Assembly (NCBI GenBank): GCA_034231615.1
Contig: CM067309.1
Span: forward strand, 23,679,965 to 23,743,964
Source of the DNA: Meghimatium bilineatum
Lineage: Eukaryota > Mollusca > Gastropoda > Stylommatophora > Philomycidae
DNA: 64,000 bases
Reading direction: 5' to 3'
The notes beneath the pieces were generated by a model that saw only the letters and a list, made by a program, of their open reading frames with translations, had not been told where the DNA came from and made no database searches. The position numbers were made by a program, and so were the translations under genes. The first letter of the stretch is position 1. Every line of letters begins with the position of its first letter. Positions 63,546 to 64,000 of the stretch are shown in pieces.

Positions 63546-64000
63546 AATTAAGAAATTTCCCCCCTGGGCCTGACTTATTTTTTGAAAAATTTGCTTTATT
63601 GATGGTGGGTGTTTTGAAAACACGATAACTTTTTTGTTTTAAAAGATATCAAAATAATGTTTGCACATCTAAATAAAGGAGTGAATATAATCATGTTTTT
63701 GTTGTTGTTGTATGTGTGATATGACAGTTGTGAGCAAGTTGTGAAGTTGAAAATTTGTGGAAAAATCATTGCCATTTTCAAAATCGGAAATATATCTTCT
63801 TGACGACCCTAATACATGAGCAATGTGTGGCAACATTGATAAAATCCTCATAAATACCTATACTTATTGTATATGTATTGTTTTATATCCAAACTAATAT
63901 AATATGAACTAAAATAACTAATAAAACGTCAAGAAATCACATATAATGTCCGTCCGGTCAACACTAGGTCTATGCTGACACGCAACGTAATTATTGTCTA
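63546..64000. other. Unannotated AT-rich end of window
   Basis: Nothing recognised. A C-terminal innexin exon is not visible here. Confidence 0.45.

Overview
The window is repeat-dense, intron-rich animal DNA with no operons, ribosome binding sites or bacterial features. An innexin gene (an invertebrate gap-junction family) excludes prokaryotes, plants and fungi. Together with the mix of LINE relics, tRNA-derived SINEs, mariner, hAT and CACTA-like elements and many minisatellites, it suggests a lophotrochozoan, most likely a mollusc. The species cannot be named from the sequence.

Only two host genes are supported. (1) A partial innexin/pannexin-family channel gene on the + strand (44445 to beyond the window). 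It has two tandem, alternative first coding exons of 88 codons each (44463-44726 and 44817-45080), then exons at 51888-52004, 54111-54335, 56282-56449, 60374-60566 and 62116-62207. All joins agree in reading phase and follow the family order TM1, loop 1, TM2, cytoplasmic loop, TM3, loop 2, TM4. The last C-terminal exon(s) lie outside the window or were not recognised. (2) The last two exons (22706-22829 and 27833-28127) of an unrecognised gene on the + strand. They encode a cysteine-rich tail with a stop and a poly(A) signal.

Layout. 1-8 kb: minisatellites, two LINE 3' fragments, and a 2.7 kb GAT-based satellite (about 2575-5250). 8-12.5 kb: an internally deleted mariner with perfect inverted repeats and a TA duplication; TATC, CATC and TA microsatellites; and a 2.2 kb CACTA-like element with a decayed transposase. 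12.5-15 kb: a LINE scrap, a GC-rich unclassified block and SINEs. 15-17.7 kb: minisatellites. 17.9-32 kb: overlapping relics of several LINE families, SINEs, a hAT MITE with an 8-bp duplication, and the two-exon gene. 32-39 kb: a 3 kb decayed LINE with endonuclease, RT and RNase H remains, a 17-bp array, a GC-rich palindrome, a hAT transposase relic and another LINE tail. 39-44 kb: low-repeat DNA with SINEs, possibly the upstream region of the innexin. 44.4-64 kb: the innexin gene, whose introns carry large arrays (46, 34, 59, 39/40, 22/16 and 35 bp).

The most interesting biology is in the innexin. It has duplicated, apparently mutually exclusive first exons that exchange the N-terminus, TM1 and half of loop 1. 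Potential N-glycosylation sites occur in both extracellular loops, which is pannexin-like. Three introns have tandem arrays ending at or just before the 3' splice site; in one, the acceptor AG lies in the last, single-base-altered unit of a 1.7 kb array. All motif and family calls were made by eye; no searches were run.
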